60,973 bases of DNA from Bacteroidia bacterium (lineage in GTDB: Bacteria; Bacteroidota; Bacteroidia; B-17B0; Aurantibacillaceae): the NCBI GenBank assembly GCA_025362575.1, contig JANYIQ010000128.1, positions 1-60,973 of the forward strand. Reading direction: 5' to 3'. The notes beneath the pieces are model-generated. The model was given only the letters and a program-made list of their open reading frames with translations, was not told the origin of the DNA and ran no database searches. This document shows, piece after piece, positions 60,908 to 60,973 of the stretch. The position numbers were made by a program, and so were the translations under genes. Positions within the stretch are counted from its first letter, which is position 1. Each line of letters opens with the position of its first letter.

Positions 60908-60973
60908 TGTTTAAGAACATTAACATACAAAGCGAATTAATTAAAAAAAGAAAAAAGTCTTTAAAGAAAAGCG

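Overview
This window comes from a Bacteroidota genome. At least eight proteins end in type IX secretion (T9SS) C-terminal sorting domains. The promoters I can recognise follow the Bacteroidota pattern TTTG-N19-TAnnTTTG rather than the usual bacterial one, and the gene set (menaquinone methyltransferase, heptose and Kdo synthesis, TolC/RND efflux) fits a Gram-negative, AT-rich member of that phylum. I would not assign it below phylum. No T9SS machinery gene, tRNA, rRNA or CRISPR array is visible.

Layout. 1-4051: the 3' part of glyA, an Omp85-like barrel and an L,D-transpeptidase lipoprotein. 4063-10733: a TetR-TolC-adaptor-RND efflux operon with a candidate self-regulated promoter. 10880-12287: an M23 peptidase and a hotdog thioesterase. 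12303-26844: what I read as a 14.5-kb integrated island, detailed below. 26813-31264: gatC, plsC, trpS, an MsbA-like ABC exporter and rpmH (too short for a standard ORF cut-off). 31519-35538: divergent arginine decarboxylase and arginase-family genes, a lipoprotein and a PaaG-like isomerase. 35673-42713: a tightly packed operon of three predicted beta-propeller surface proteins plus a hydrolase. 42981-46127: a large T9SS type B adhesin-like protein. 46219-50972: a SpoIIE-phosphatase remnant, an oddly arranged parvulin, a BNR-repeat T9SS protein and an M1 aminopeptidase. 51480-60907: housekeeping genes (kbl, kdsA, ubiE, hldA-like, aspartate aminotransferase) mixed with T9SS proteins and a small barrel protein.

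Main discovery. The last codons of gatC occur twice, 14,520 bp apart: as the end of the intact gene (26823-26844) and as a remnant (12303-12324) whose stop codon lies 5 bp before the thioesterase start. The simplest reading is that an ancestral plsC-gatC-thioesterase operon was split by an element that integrates into the 3' end of gatC. The element carries a tyrosine recombinase next to one end, and both ends carry the same paired arm-type repeat (AGGTACA twice, 11-bp period). It also has an excisionase-like helix-turn-helix protein, an iteron-like array and several small unknown genes. Its cargo is three T9SS-exported proteins that share one N-terminal module, one of them 1890 residues long, plus two PEGA-like secreted proteins. 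I infer a mobile island that delivers surface adhesins.

Elsewhere, an intergenic repeat with a 16-bp perfect palindrome occurs three times (31348, 35549, 51320), with a diverged relative at 11762.
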